From Zasmidium citrigriseum (lineage: Eukaryota > Ascomycota > Dothideomycetes > Mycosphaerellales > Mycosphaerellaceae), in assembly GCA_002786025.1 (NCBI GenBank), contig NHNW01000058.1, forward strand, positions 1-64,000: a stretch of 64,000 nucleotides of DNA. The letters run 5' to 3'. Positions within the stretch are counted from its first letter, which is position 1; every line of letters begins with the position of its first letter. A program made the translations under genes and the position numbers. Positions 48,171 to 59,200 of this stretch are shown here, in pieces. The notes below the pieces were generated by a model. The model searched no databases, was not told where the DNA came from, and saw only the letters and a list, made by a program, of their open reading frames with translations.

Positions 48171-49160
48171 GTTGACAATGCCAGCAATGTTGGTGGTGTT
48201 GGCGATTGGGAAGTCTTTTTGGTGTGCGAAAAGATGCGAACGACTTAGCGCGACAAACGGCAACGAGTGGCAGGTACGTCGCAGGCTAGCAAACCTTAAT
48301 TCGCGCTAGCAGACATCAGCATGTGAATTTTACATGTTATGAACCACCCACTTTCAACAGCCTCACTCAAGGCTTCCATACCGCATTCGAACTATGCAAT
48401 TCAAGGCGGAGTTGTCGTCGAATTTCTTAATGGTGGGCATGGCCTTTGTGCAGCGAACTATGTCGGTAGTTTGAGATACATGGTTAAAAGTTGCGTTGTA
48501 GTGCGCCTTCCAGGGTTCCGGCCGTTTGGTCAGAAACATACTTGATATGGTATTCGGCTCTAGTGTTCATATGAGTCTATGATTTAGGCAGCCCTACGCT
48601 CCATACATACTCACGAGATGTTGTGCATTCAGCTCGCTTGCTTCTTATCGATTGAAGGCAGCTTTTGGCCCCAACTTGTTCTGCAACCGAACATGAACTA
48701 AATTTGTTCAGTGGGGCTGAAGCTTCCAAAGCCCAATGATGGGCGGCGATATCGTTACACAACATATGAGCTTTCTCCATGCCACGAGCCTGTTACTTGA
48801 TTCGGTAGGTGAAGGATTCGACATTCTGAAATGGGACGAGGGTTGACTGCATGTTCTGTAAACCAACATGTTCCTACAAGGCTGTACTGTTGAGCCGCAT
48901 GCTTGAACAGAGGTGATCCACTCAAGTAGTGAGGGCTTTCATTCTCCGGATAGAGTATATAGATGCACTCATTCTACGATGACACATGAACAACTTCACA
49001 CAAGTCAAAGCGACTACCAACAACGATCGTCAATCGAATTCATCCATACCATCGTTTTAGTCTCTACAAGCGACTTCATCCGATCGCCTTCTCTACATCA
49101 CCAAGACGATCGTCAGCGCAAGACCAAAGTTTCACATCAGACCACTGAGAACAGCCGACG
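48171..49160. other. Divergent intergenic region, about 1 kb
   Basis: No gene is supported. A possible TATA element (tatatag) at 48956-48962 lies about 200 bp upstream of the ATG at 49161, and a CA/TC-rich leader follows it. Confidence 0.45.
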
Positions 49161-49694
49161 ATGACAATCGGCGAATTCTTCTGGCTCGGCGACGCCAAAT
49201 TCGCCGCTCATCTTCGAACCCTCAGCAACGAACAACTCATGTTTGACGACATCCACAACGTTCGAAAACGCAAAGGCGGCAAGCTAGGAGCATGGGTCGG
49301 CACAGCTCAACTCCCTTTCACTCTTGGCATCAGCATCGTGGGTGTTGGAATCGGAGCCCGGAATCGAGAAGTTGCCAAACGACGTCTGGAGATGATCCAC
49401 GCTGAGATGAGCAGACGAGGCTTGGTACCACATGCGGAGAATTGGAAAGATGATGCGTTTGCGGCAGTGACTACTGGTATCGGATATACAGTTGGTATGG
49501 GCTTTGTACCTGGTTGTGAGATTGCCGCGCAGGAGTTTGCGGAGGCGGGCATGACGAATGCTGCTTATCATTTGACGGCTGTTGCGGCAGGAGAGATCAG
49601 TGAGCAAGTTGGTCAGCAGATCACTGAGATTACGACCACGGAGGTTGCTGCTATGCCTCACAGGGATTCAAGTTCGGAGAGGACGAAGTCTTGA
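49161..49694 (+). CDS. Hypothetical protein with glycine-rich hydrophobic segments
   Basis: This intronless frame of 177 residues starts at MTIGEFFWLGDAKFAAHL. Two glycine-spaced hydrophobic stretches (LPFTLGISIVGVGIGA and TGIGYTVGMGFVPG) look like membrane-inserting or glycine-zipper helices, separated by a basic helix. The tail is Ser/Thr/Glu-rich. No family is recognised; it resembles small ascomycete proteins of unknown function. Confidence 0.6.
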   Translation: MTIGEFFWLGDAKFAAHLRTLSNEQLMFDDIHNVRKRKGGKLGAWVGTAQLPFTLGISIVGVGIGARNREVAKRRLEMIHAEMSRRGLVPHAENWKDDAFAAVTTGIGYTVGMGFVPGCEIAAQEFAEAGMTNAAYHLTAVAAGEISEQVGQQITEITTTEVAAMPHRDSSSERTKS

Positions 49695-49831
49695 TCTTGT
49701 ATGAACGAGTTTCGGGAATCGGAGAGGTTTGAAGGACCTGATAGAACGATAGACATAAGACTTAGCACTGGATACCCATGTAGAATGTTTCGTCGGCTAA
49801 CTCACCAAATGTGAACTCACGAAGGTCCTTC

Positions 49832-51502
49832 CTACGATCTCCACCTCTTCTGAACCTTCATAGGAAGTCTCAAAGGCCACAGATTAAACCACTCCTCAAA
49901 CTCCATCTCCCAACCCTCCTCAATCAAAGCAAAATCACAATGATAAACCAGCGTCGCAACACACACGACTTGCATCAAAGCCGAGATGTTCCTCCCAATA
50001 CAACCCCTCGTCCCAGCACTGAACGGGATGAAGACAGCCAACATCTCCTTCAAACTATCAGAGCCCTTCGCAAGCCATCTATCGGGATCGTATGTTTCGG
50101 GATCTTCGAAGACGTACGGATCTCTGTGTGCTGTGTATGCTGAGATGGAGACGTTGGTATTGGGCGGGATGACTTCGCTGTCGATGATCGTTGGCGCTCC
50201 TGGTGGTGTGCGGCGGATGAGGTTGGCAGCGACGGGTGATGATAGGCGAAGGGCTTCGTCGATGCAAGCTCTGAGGTACGGGAGACTTTTGACTTTGGTC
50301 CAGGGCGCGACGTTGTCTTCAGGAGTCAAAGCGGCGTCGAGCTCAGCTCTCAACTTTTCTAGGCAGTGAGGGTTGCGGAGCAGGTAGTATAGCGTCATCG
50401 TGATAGATACAGCTGGCCCATCCGTCCCAGCTCCAACTTGACTTGATTAGCTTGAAGTTTGTATGCCGTTGAAGATTAGTGGACTCACCAGCTTGTTCAA
50501 CTTCCGAAACTTGATCTTGGAATGAAAGACCCTCGTCTTCTCCTTTGACGTTCCCAACGAGCGGCTCAAACAGATCGTTGAGCAGTTCACCATCTGCAGA
50601 CCTTTGCAGTCTTTCCTTGACCAAAGCGCCCAAGGCGGCTTTCGCATCTTTGCCAGCTTGCCAGTTGCTTGCGTATTCGCTTGACACCACGTTGGTGAGC
50701 TTCTGCCAGAATTGAAACCGCTCGGTATCCCCTGAACATTTTGAAATTAGCTGAGGTACACAGACGAGGCAACGCATTCTGACTTACAGATCACCGTTGC
50801 TGCAGCACGTTGTACGCTGTGATGACACTTGACTGACTGAACGGCCCTTTCATGCCCATGATCGTCCGTGAAGTAGATGTGATCAGTACCGTTGCGCAGA
50901 AAAAAGACGTCTTTGCTCAGCATGATCTTGATCATAGCTTCGACAGAGAACAGGAAGAACCAATGCACTCCATCGAACACCTGATCGGTACCACATCGTC
51001 TGTCAATCTGCTCTCGAAGATCCGTGATCGAGCTCGAAACCTTCGGCTCCCACTCTTCAACATTCTTCGGCGCATAGAATGACGCAACAGTCCGCCTTCG
51101 AGTCGAATGTGCATGCTTGTCGCTGATATTGTTCAAATTGGCTCCACTGCCAGCCATGAGGTCGTAGACATTGGCCTTCGTGCACTTCGAGGTGTAGCCA
51201 TAGATGTCCTTAGCAGCTTGAGATCGACCAAAGGAAAGCCAGTTCGGTCCAATCCGGATGACTCGATGGTTATGGAGAGCGTTGTGTAATCTTTTCGTGT
51301 GGAAATCGTAGACGTTGCTCTGCCGGGCACATTCGTAACCGTAGGCCAACGCAGTCAAGCCCGATGCCCAGTTCTCACTGGGATACTTTCGGAGACCTTT
51401 CTTATCGTAAAAGTAGGCCAAAAACGGTCTTAACAAGAGTATCAACGAGTACGAAAGGAAGCCAAGTGGGAGCAGAATGAGCAGAGTTGAGAAGGTAAGC
51501 AT
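49832..51502 (-). CDS. Cytochrome P450 monooxygenase
   Basis: Exons 50788-51502, 50489-50731 and 49832-50430 encode 518 residues (540 if ATG 51568 is used). The membrane anchor (TLLILLPLGFLSYSLILLL) is followed by a P450 fold. The I-helix is AGTDGPAV, the K-helix ExxR is EALR near residue 378, then YDPDRW and the haem loop FSAGTRGCIG with Cys463. The second intron splits the I-helix alanine codon and the splice restores AGTD. All canonical motifs are intact. It lies upstream of a glycosyltransferase, an FSH1 hydrolase and the HR-PKS, so it is a likely tailoring oxidase of that cluster. Confidence 0.9.
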
Positions 51503-52115
51503 TTTGGAGTCTGCGATGCTGGAAGAAAGCTGAGTAGTCCACGAAATGGCTGCTGCGTTGACCTTCATATAGGCCTTTCCAGCGATGGCACCTCATCGGT
51601 CTGAATGGTTGCGGTAACTAGAAACGGAATGCGTTACGATAGACGAGGGACGCATGAACAGGTGGCGAAGAAGGCCAACTAGGCTCGCAGGCGTGAACTG
51701 AAGATTGACGATTTGGTGAGAATGCCGATGTTCTGGAGCCAGTCAAAAATCGTTAATGGCAGATAGCATGTCTCAACCACTCTGTCAAAATGCTGCTGTG
51801 TTCTCTTACCGTCAATGGCCGGGCAATCTCCATGAAGTTGTTGAAGGGGGCTTTCACATGTTAAGGTCGCTAAGCCCCTTTCGGAAGCTTTCACGGCGGC
51901 ATACCAAGAGCGGAATGCTACACGCGGCTGTCATGCTTATCGATCTGAGGACTTTGTAGACAAGCATGGTGGAGCTCTGGTCACCCTCGAATGTATACAC
52001 CGCTGCTCGGACTCAACGTGGTTCTTAACAATCATGCAGTCAGAGAAGTGCAACTCCATAGTAGGATTGACTTACCTCTATGATATCGACACTCCGACGA
52101 CGAGATCCGATCCAG
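51503..52115. other. Intergenic region upstream of the P450 gene
   Basis: These 613 bp lie between two minus-strand genes and should hold the P450 promoter. Nothing else is recognised. Confidence 0.5.
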
Positions 52116-53807
52116 TCAAGCCTTTCGCATATCTGCGCACTCTTCGAGCAAGATCTTTGCAGCATTATTCGCACCGCTCCCATTATTCCGGCAGCTTGTC
52201 GCAAGGTAATTGGCACGCTCACGCATTCCGGGTGAGTCGGGACCGCAGATTACTTGCAAAAGTGCTTGGGACAATTCATCGGCTTCTGAGAGCGGCTGGT
52301 GTTTCCAGTTTCCCTGCTTGCCAACGCCTAGAAGCTCAACTCTCTGCGCATAGTCGTAGCAGTCTGTCCATTGCGGAAGGACAACTTGAGGGACGCCGGC
52401 ACTATTGGAATCCAGTCAGCTGCTATATTTAAAAAAACATCGAGCAGTGTGGCTGAAGACGAATTTCCAGGTGGGATACTCACAGGATTGCTTCGTTGTA
52501 AGAATTGGCACCGCCATGGTGCACAGCGCAGACGACGTGTCCTGACTCGAGGATAGAAGCAGGGTCGGCATTGATCCACTCGACGATGCGAATTCTGTCC
52601 TGGGCGATATAGTCACCAAGTATATCATGTATTTCGGAGCCTTTTTTCAAAATCTGTGAGTCTCGCAGTGGTTTGAGTTTCCAAATGACCTGCAAGAGGT
52701 TTGATCCAGAACGCGGAAGAGATACACCCTCGTCGGAAGTCTGTCTCAGCACAATCTTGAGTGCAATAGCGATTTGCATTGCTTGAGCATCCGATGATCG
52801 ATAGAGAGATCCCATATTGATGTAGACTGTGTGTCCCCGTGCAAGCCACACACCAAGATCCGGATCCGACTTCGCTATAGGATGAGTCTTCAGAACAATC
52901 GGTCCACATGGCAAGACATGCCTTGGTACGACAAGTGGGAAATCAATTGCTGGAAGTGTGCTGACAAGGATCTTGATTCCCAGTTTGTCAGCCTCCAAAA
53001 GATTGAGTGTGTTCTTCAGGTCTGCTCCAGTTGCAGCATGAAGTTCTTTGGTGACCTGTAGTCTATGCGAGTCGTGAGTGTATACGTAGATGGTGTAAAG
53101 CTTGAAGAAAAGGTTGAGAGGCCAGCAGTACCACGGAACTGGATATGAGAAGCCAGAGAACAGACTGGGGATGAAACGTTAGCGCCAAGCTGTATGCCGT
53201 AGTGAAAGATCGATGCGTACGCTGGAAACCTGAAAAGCCTCGTAATGAGCGTTTGCCATGGCATAGCGAACTCTCTGATCGAGTTAGGGCTAAGGCAAAT
53301 CCACTTGAGGTCAAGATGAATGCAGGCCGTCAAGGCCGGGGTCATGAGGCTGTCGACGACCACGAGGTCCGGGGCTACTTGGTCTACAGTATTGGCGATA
53401 GAACTGTACGTCTCGATCATCTCGGCTCCGCTGTAGGGCGTAAAGATGGCCATGGTGTCACGGATGGCGCGCAGAGTCGAGGAAAACCCCAACGTCTCAG
53501 CGAAGGACGCGGGAATGATGCTGCCTCCGGGCGATTTACCGGCGCGGTTTGCAAGACGCTCAAGGAACGTGGGTCCAGGAAGGGACTCGTAGGCGATTGA
53601 TGTTGAGGTTCGGCTAGAAATTGCATCGATCTCCGTTTCCAGGCCTGGGAAGGAGGCGAAATGGATCTCGACGTTCGGATCGCGAGCGAGTAATGCCTCC
53701 GCCACTGCAAGAAAACAATTCGCTTCGCCGCGATCAACGTTGGTCAACAGCAAGATCCGCGGCGGCCGAACAGAGGATGGGACCATGTGAGGCTCGAGAC
53801 AAGGCAT
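52116..53807 (-). CDS. UDP-dependent glycosyltransferase (GT1 family)
   Basis: Exons 53221-53807, 52484-53164 and 52116-52401 encode 517 residues. The N-terminal acceptor domain begins RILLLTNVDRGEANCFLAVA with a Rossmann pattern. The C-terminal donor-binding region carries VHHGGANSYNEAI followed across the last intron by AGVPQVVLPQWTDCYDYA, the fungal version of the UGT signature. VYINMGSLYRS is the expected strand before it. Such enzymes glucosylate hydroxyl groups of small molecules. Its place between the P450 and the FSH1/PKS pair suggests that the polyketide product is glycosylated. Confidence 0.9.
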
Positions 53808-54526
53808 GATGGAATCCGTTGTTTGCGGTGAGTGAGAAGAAAACGGTGCCTTCGCTCATGTTGGGTCGACTTGAGGCTGCATCAACGACACGAGCACGGG
53901 GCTGCATGACGTCTGGTGGAAGAAGCCACATCGCGGATTTGTGGTCCGGACTCTGCTTCCATATTCAAGTGTTGCGATGTCTGGAGAAAGATGCAGTTCT
54001 TCACCTGCCACCTTCTCGCGAGGCTGACGATCGCTGCGCCCCTTTCTCCCTCTCTGATTGGCCGACGCCCCGAGCCGTATCATCGGGCCGTAGCCGATAT
54101 TTTTATTCGTGTTACCCAGACGCGTTGACGCGACCGAACTTCGAACTTCGACCATCCGGACCTCCTCGGTCCTAGACTCACCCACGCCTTGATCGCTCCC
54201 ACACACCTTGACCATCGGACTGGCCGAGGCTATGAGACACAGCTGAGGTTCGTGAGGCGTCCCTTACGAGCGTAACAAGCCACGGTAAATCGTCTCGGCA
54301 GGAGGAGCAGAACCGAACTAATCATTAGTTCTATCTACCTAATGCATATCCCATCGCCGCACGACAGCAGAAGTGCGCTGACTTCTGCTCGCTCTGGATA
54401 TCTCCAAGGCATGCCACGCAGGTCAGACCGTGTTGGTGGACATTGTAATCTATGCGAATGAGCGCCACATTGGAGACCACTATGCCCTGCAGCTGAATTC
54501 CCTTCCCAACGGCACCCTCATTGGCT
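53808..54526. other. Intergenic region upstream of the glycosyltransferase
   Basis: No gene is supported in these 719 bp; it holds the glycosyltransferase promoter and the 3' region of the hydrolase gene. Confidence 0.5.
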
Positions 54527-55445
54527 TCACCACTTGAGCTGCTCTGCTCTTTCTATCGTCCCGCGGATCTCCGATGCCAGCTCTTCCAAGGTCCGAACGT
54601 CCCTTGGTATGAGATGGCCACCGGCATGGTCGAACAGGGTGGCCGTGCTTTCATCGCACACACTGAAGAGAGCCATCGCGCCGTCAACGAACGGATCATC
54701 GCAGCCGACCACGTGGCATGTTGGGACGTCAATCCTCTCCTCGCTTTCATCCGCGAGCAAAGGCTTGGTCCCGTTGTCCTCAATGCTGATCGGTGGCCAC
54801 CCACAAAAGAAGACTGCACACTACGAGCAGCGTCAGCTCCTGCTATCACGGCCTACACACCTAGCGGTACCTTGATTCGGCGCGGACGACCCTCCCGCTC
54901 CAAGCGTCGACGCTCCTCAATGATAAGCGTGGCGGCTACCATTGCCCCTTCGGAATAGCCGAAAATGCCCTGGAACGATCAGCTCTACGACATGTTCTGT
55001 GCAACGACCTGCCCACCTCGATTTCGGGGTCGTCCTCTATCATTTTTAGGAGACGATCAATGGCTGCGATGACGGCAGAGGCTGGTGGCGTAGGCCGTTG
55101 ACTCGTCATTGCCCTGATCGACTCCTCGGGCGAGCTTTCCTGCGTGAACTCCGCGAGATTGGCGACTAAGTCGTCCAGCTCCTTGATCCCAGCACTGTCG
55201 ATGTGGCGGTAATTTGGAGCCTGGCCAAAGTAATTCTCATAGCCGGGTGGTGGTGTGACCAAGGCTGCACCATCGATCCATCGAAACTCTATGTCACCAG
55301 TCTTTTCGGCGACCGCGGTGAAGGGAGCCATTTGGACTTTGAAGGTCTGTTGAGCATTAGCGCCTGTGTAACAACAGAAGGGAGTGAAGCGATTGTGACC
55401 TACGGCGGCGCTCCCATATGCACCATGGAGGCAAAGAAACTTCAT
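54527..55445 (-). CDS. FSH1-type serine hydrolase (probable polyketide-releasing thioesterase)
   Basis: Exons 55404-55445, 55017-55346, 54871-54969 and 54527-54820 encode 254 residues. The start MKFLCLHGAYGSA is the oxyanion-strand signature of the FSH1 alpha/beta hydrolases. The nucleophile elbow is GYSEG with Ser130, the acid is near GCDDP (about 198-199), and the catalytic His is in AGGHLIP (His226). The first intron uses the acceptor at gctcaacag, since the nearer cacag shifts the frame. FSH1-family hydrolases next to highly reducing PKS genes, such as LovG in the lovastatin pathway, release the chain from the synthase, which has no thioesterase of its own. The gene is divergent from the PKS across 815 bp, so co-regulation and a release role are well-supported inferences. 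Confidence 0.9.
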
Positions 55446-56260
55446 ATCGACAGGTGAAGCGAGTGAACGACACGAAGGACTGTTCCAAGTTCAAGTTGAT
55501 GCAAGTCTTACTGATTTCCGTGATTGCTGAAAAGATGCCACGGGAGGGAGAATTCCGCCTCAGCTTTATCTCACTCGGTCCAATATGCCACATTCATGGA
55601 TCAGTAACAAATTTGCAGACTCCACTGATGTTTCGCAGATCGACTGAATGGGCAATGCGAGGAAATCCGAGCGAAAGCGTTATCGCTGAACCATCTGTTG
55701 GCTCTCCTTGAGACACGCTATCCCGAAACTTGCGGAGGTGGTGTCTCTCTATACCAGACGTCTTGAGGTGACACGTAAAATCGGCGGGCTGATCCCGGCA
55801 ATTGTATTCTATGCTAACGACCGACAGGGAAACTTGGGTGTTTTACGCGGTTTCAGATTGTGGCGGTTGAATCAGTTGAGCACCACGTACGTTCTTGGGT
55901 ACCGATCTCGCGGAACTTGCATGGCCGTATCTCTTTCTACGCAGAACATTACCCGACAACACGGCAAGGTCATCAAGCCTACCTTGGCAACTGTGCTTTA
56001 CACTGACGAGCGAGAAGGCAAGTGCTCGACCGTTCTAATCAGTTTCAGATCGTGCAGGTAAGGCCAAGCTGGGCATTGCCCATGTGGCTCTGTACTACCC
56101 TACCCAAACAAAGGCCATGTGAAGCCGATATGCTGTCACTGCTCTGTCATCAGAAAAACTCACGAAACTCGACGAGAGAGCTTATAAGGATACCGAGGAC
56201 CGTCGTTGGAGCGATCCAAAACCTCTCCTCCATCGCAACACCACTCTCCAACGGTCCATC
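55446..56260. other. Divergent promoter region between FSH1 hydrolase and HR-PKS
   Basis: This 815-bp shared control region contains two diverged copies of about 125 bp (about 55744-55870 and 55929-56060), described among the findings. No complete gene is supported. Confidence 0.55.
56183..56188 (+). promoter_or_regulatory. TATA-like element of the HR-PKS gene
   Basis: The sequence tataag lies 78 bp before the PKS ATG at 56261. Confidence 0.45.
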
Positions 56261-59200
56261 ATGACTGGCGGGACCAAGCCCGCTCTGGCACCGGTTGCCA
56301 TTGTCGGGATGTCATGTCGACTTCCCGGCGAAGTCGGAAATCTTGACGACTTCTGGACGCTGCTTTCGAGGAGTCGTGATGGCTGGACCCCTATGCCTTC
56401 CGACCGTTTCCCTGCCCATGCTTTCTACCATCCAAACCCGCAAAAGGGCGGCTGCTTCACCCAGAAAGGCGGGTACTTCCTTACCAACGACTTGAGCAAG
56501 TTCGATGCTCCTTTCTTCAACATCAACGAGCAGGAAGCTCTAGCTATGGGTAAGTACCATCCCATGTGGTCCTTTGATCACACAATCCGGATCCAATCAC
56601 ACTTTGAAGCTGCGTATTGATTCATATTGGTGAACAGATCCCCAGCAACGATCCCTTCTGGAATGTACTTTCGAAGCCCTCGAGAATGCGGGTATCCCAA
56701 AGACATCCATTGCCGGCCAGAAGATGGGCGTGTTCATTGGAGGCGCCGCATCAGACTACACGTCTTGCACCTTACGGGACCTCTCACAAACGCCTCTGTT
56801 CGGCATTACGGTAAGTGACAAAAGCCGTTTCATGGCTTCACGACATCTACTTACCCGGTGTCCTTCCCAGGGTAATCATTCGTCGATCCTAGCAGGACGC
56901 ATTGCTTATTACTTCGACTTGCGAGGACCATGTCTCACACTTGACACTGCCTGCTCCTCCAGCCTCTACGCATTGCACCAAGCAGTGCAGAGCATACGAT
57001 CGGGCGACTGCGACTCTGCTGTGGTTGCTGCCAGTGTTCTTCGTCTCGCACCTGATGAAATGGTGTCCATGTCCATGCTTGGGTATGTCTGCACAGCTCA
57101 CGGGCTTCCCCTGCTTTATGATTCCGAGATCAAGCTGACCAAATAATGCATCGCCGCAGACTATTCAACGAACACGGGCGAACGTATGCATTCGACCACC
57201 GTGCACAATCTGGGTTTGCCCGAGGCGAAGGCACTGGATGCCTCATCTTGAAGCCGTTGGACCAAGCCTTGGCAGACAACGACAGAATTCACTCAGTCAT
57301 TGTGAATACTGGTACCAATCAAGATGGCAGGACAGTCGGTAAGTACACTGTATGGTTAACCCAAGATCTTTTCTCACCCTTGGGACAGGCCTCACCGCCC
57401 CCAACGGCGACGCCCAGGAGACTCTCATCCGCGACGTCTACACCCGTGCAGGAGTCTCACCAGACGACACGGGATTCGTCGAGGCTCACGGCACTGGCAC
57501 GAAAGTTGGTGACCCGATAGAGGCCAATGCCCTCCATCGTGTCTTTGGCAGTGGGCGAAGCATACGAAATCCTCTGTACCTTGGATCTGTCAAGACAAAT
57601 ATCGGCCACCTTGAAAACGCCAGCGGGATAGCCTCAGTCATCAAAGCCTCTCTCATGCTTGGCAAGGGCTTCATCCTACCGAACGTGAACTTCCAAAAGC
57701 CCAACGAGGCCATTCCGCTCAACCAGTGGCATTTCAAAGTGCCCACCACCACCCGTCCATGGCCAAAGGGGAAGCGATTCATCAGCGTTAACAACTTCGG
57801 CTTCGGTGGTTCGAACGCTCACGCTGTCCTGGAGGGCTCGCCGGCTTCCATCATGGAGCAATTCCACGGAATCCACGCCGATAGTCCCAGGCTGATCGTT
57901 CTCTCTGCCCACGACCGTGAAGCAGCCAGTCAGATCGTCAAAAACGTTGGTGTTTATATCGAGAGGCACCCGGCAGCCTTCAAGAAGCGATTGTTCATGG
58001 ACATGGTCTACACGCTGTGCGAACGACGGACCCATTTCCCATGGCGTATTGCGACTGTCGCCGCCTCGATGGACGAGCTCGCCCAGGCACTCAACAGCGT
58101 GAATGCAACCCCAACTCGAGCCTCAGGCGTTCCCAGGGTGGCATTTTGTTATTCAGGGCACGTAAACCCAAGGGCAGAAGCCATCCCATTGTATGTCTGA
58201 GACATCTGCTAACCTTCTACCCTTTACTTTTAGACAAGGCGCTCAATGGGCTGGCATGGCCAGCGAGTTGATGGCGACCCAACCGATCTTTGCCAGCACC
58301 ATGAAAGCTGCCGCAAAATGTCTCAAACACTTGCATGCCGATTTTGACCTCCTGGATGAATTGGCTAAAGATGAAGACATCAGCAACGTCAATGCGGCCT
58401 ACGTGTCCCAGGCCGCTTGCACGGCTATTCAGCTCGCCCTTACAGATCTCCTTTCAAGCTGGGGCGTGAAACCCACTGCAGTCATCGGCCACAGCAGCGG
58501 AGAGATTGGCGCCGCCTATGCGACTGGCGCCATTACGCTCGACGATGCTATGACGGCCGCTTACTTGCGCGGTCTTCTGGCATCGCAAATACGGACCAAG
58601 GACAGTACGCTGAACGGCGCCATGCTTGCTGTTGGCGACAGCCCTGCCAATGTCAAACGCATCATCGAATCGCTCAACATTGAGAATGTCACTGTTGCTT
58701 GCGAGAACTCTCCGAACTCTGTCACTGCCTCTGGCGACGAAATCTCGATCCAAGCGCTCGGAGCAGAGCTGGACAGACAAGGCATCTTCAACCGCCAACT
58801 TCGAGTCGATGTCGCTTATCACTCCGCACACATGACCGTGGTTGCGGACGAATACATGACGACCTTGAAGGATGTCCACGCTCGGTCGACTCACGAGACG
58901 AAGTTCTTCTCATCCCTGCAAGGAACAAAGCTCGACGATACGTCTGCACTGACGGCAAAGTACTGGGTCGATAACCTTACCAAGCCAGTATTGTTCTCCA
59001 CCGCCCTGGAAGCTCTATGCCGAGAAACGAAGCCAGATGTGATTGTCGAGATAGGTCCTCATGCCGCTCTCCAAGGCCCTATCAAACAAATTCTGGCCAG
59101 CATCAGCGAACAAACCGCTTCTGACGTGAAGTACCTCTCAATGCTGACCCGTAATCGGGATGCGAGCGTCACAACACTTTCCGTGGCTGGAAGTCTCTTC

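Noticed and set aside
58158..58190. Coding extension [11 protein letters not shown] in the PKS AT domain
   Set aside because: It interrupts the SGQGAQW motif and corresponds to the 5' part of the introner-like intron.
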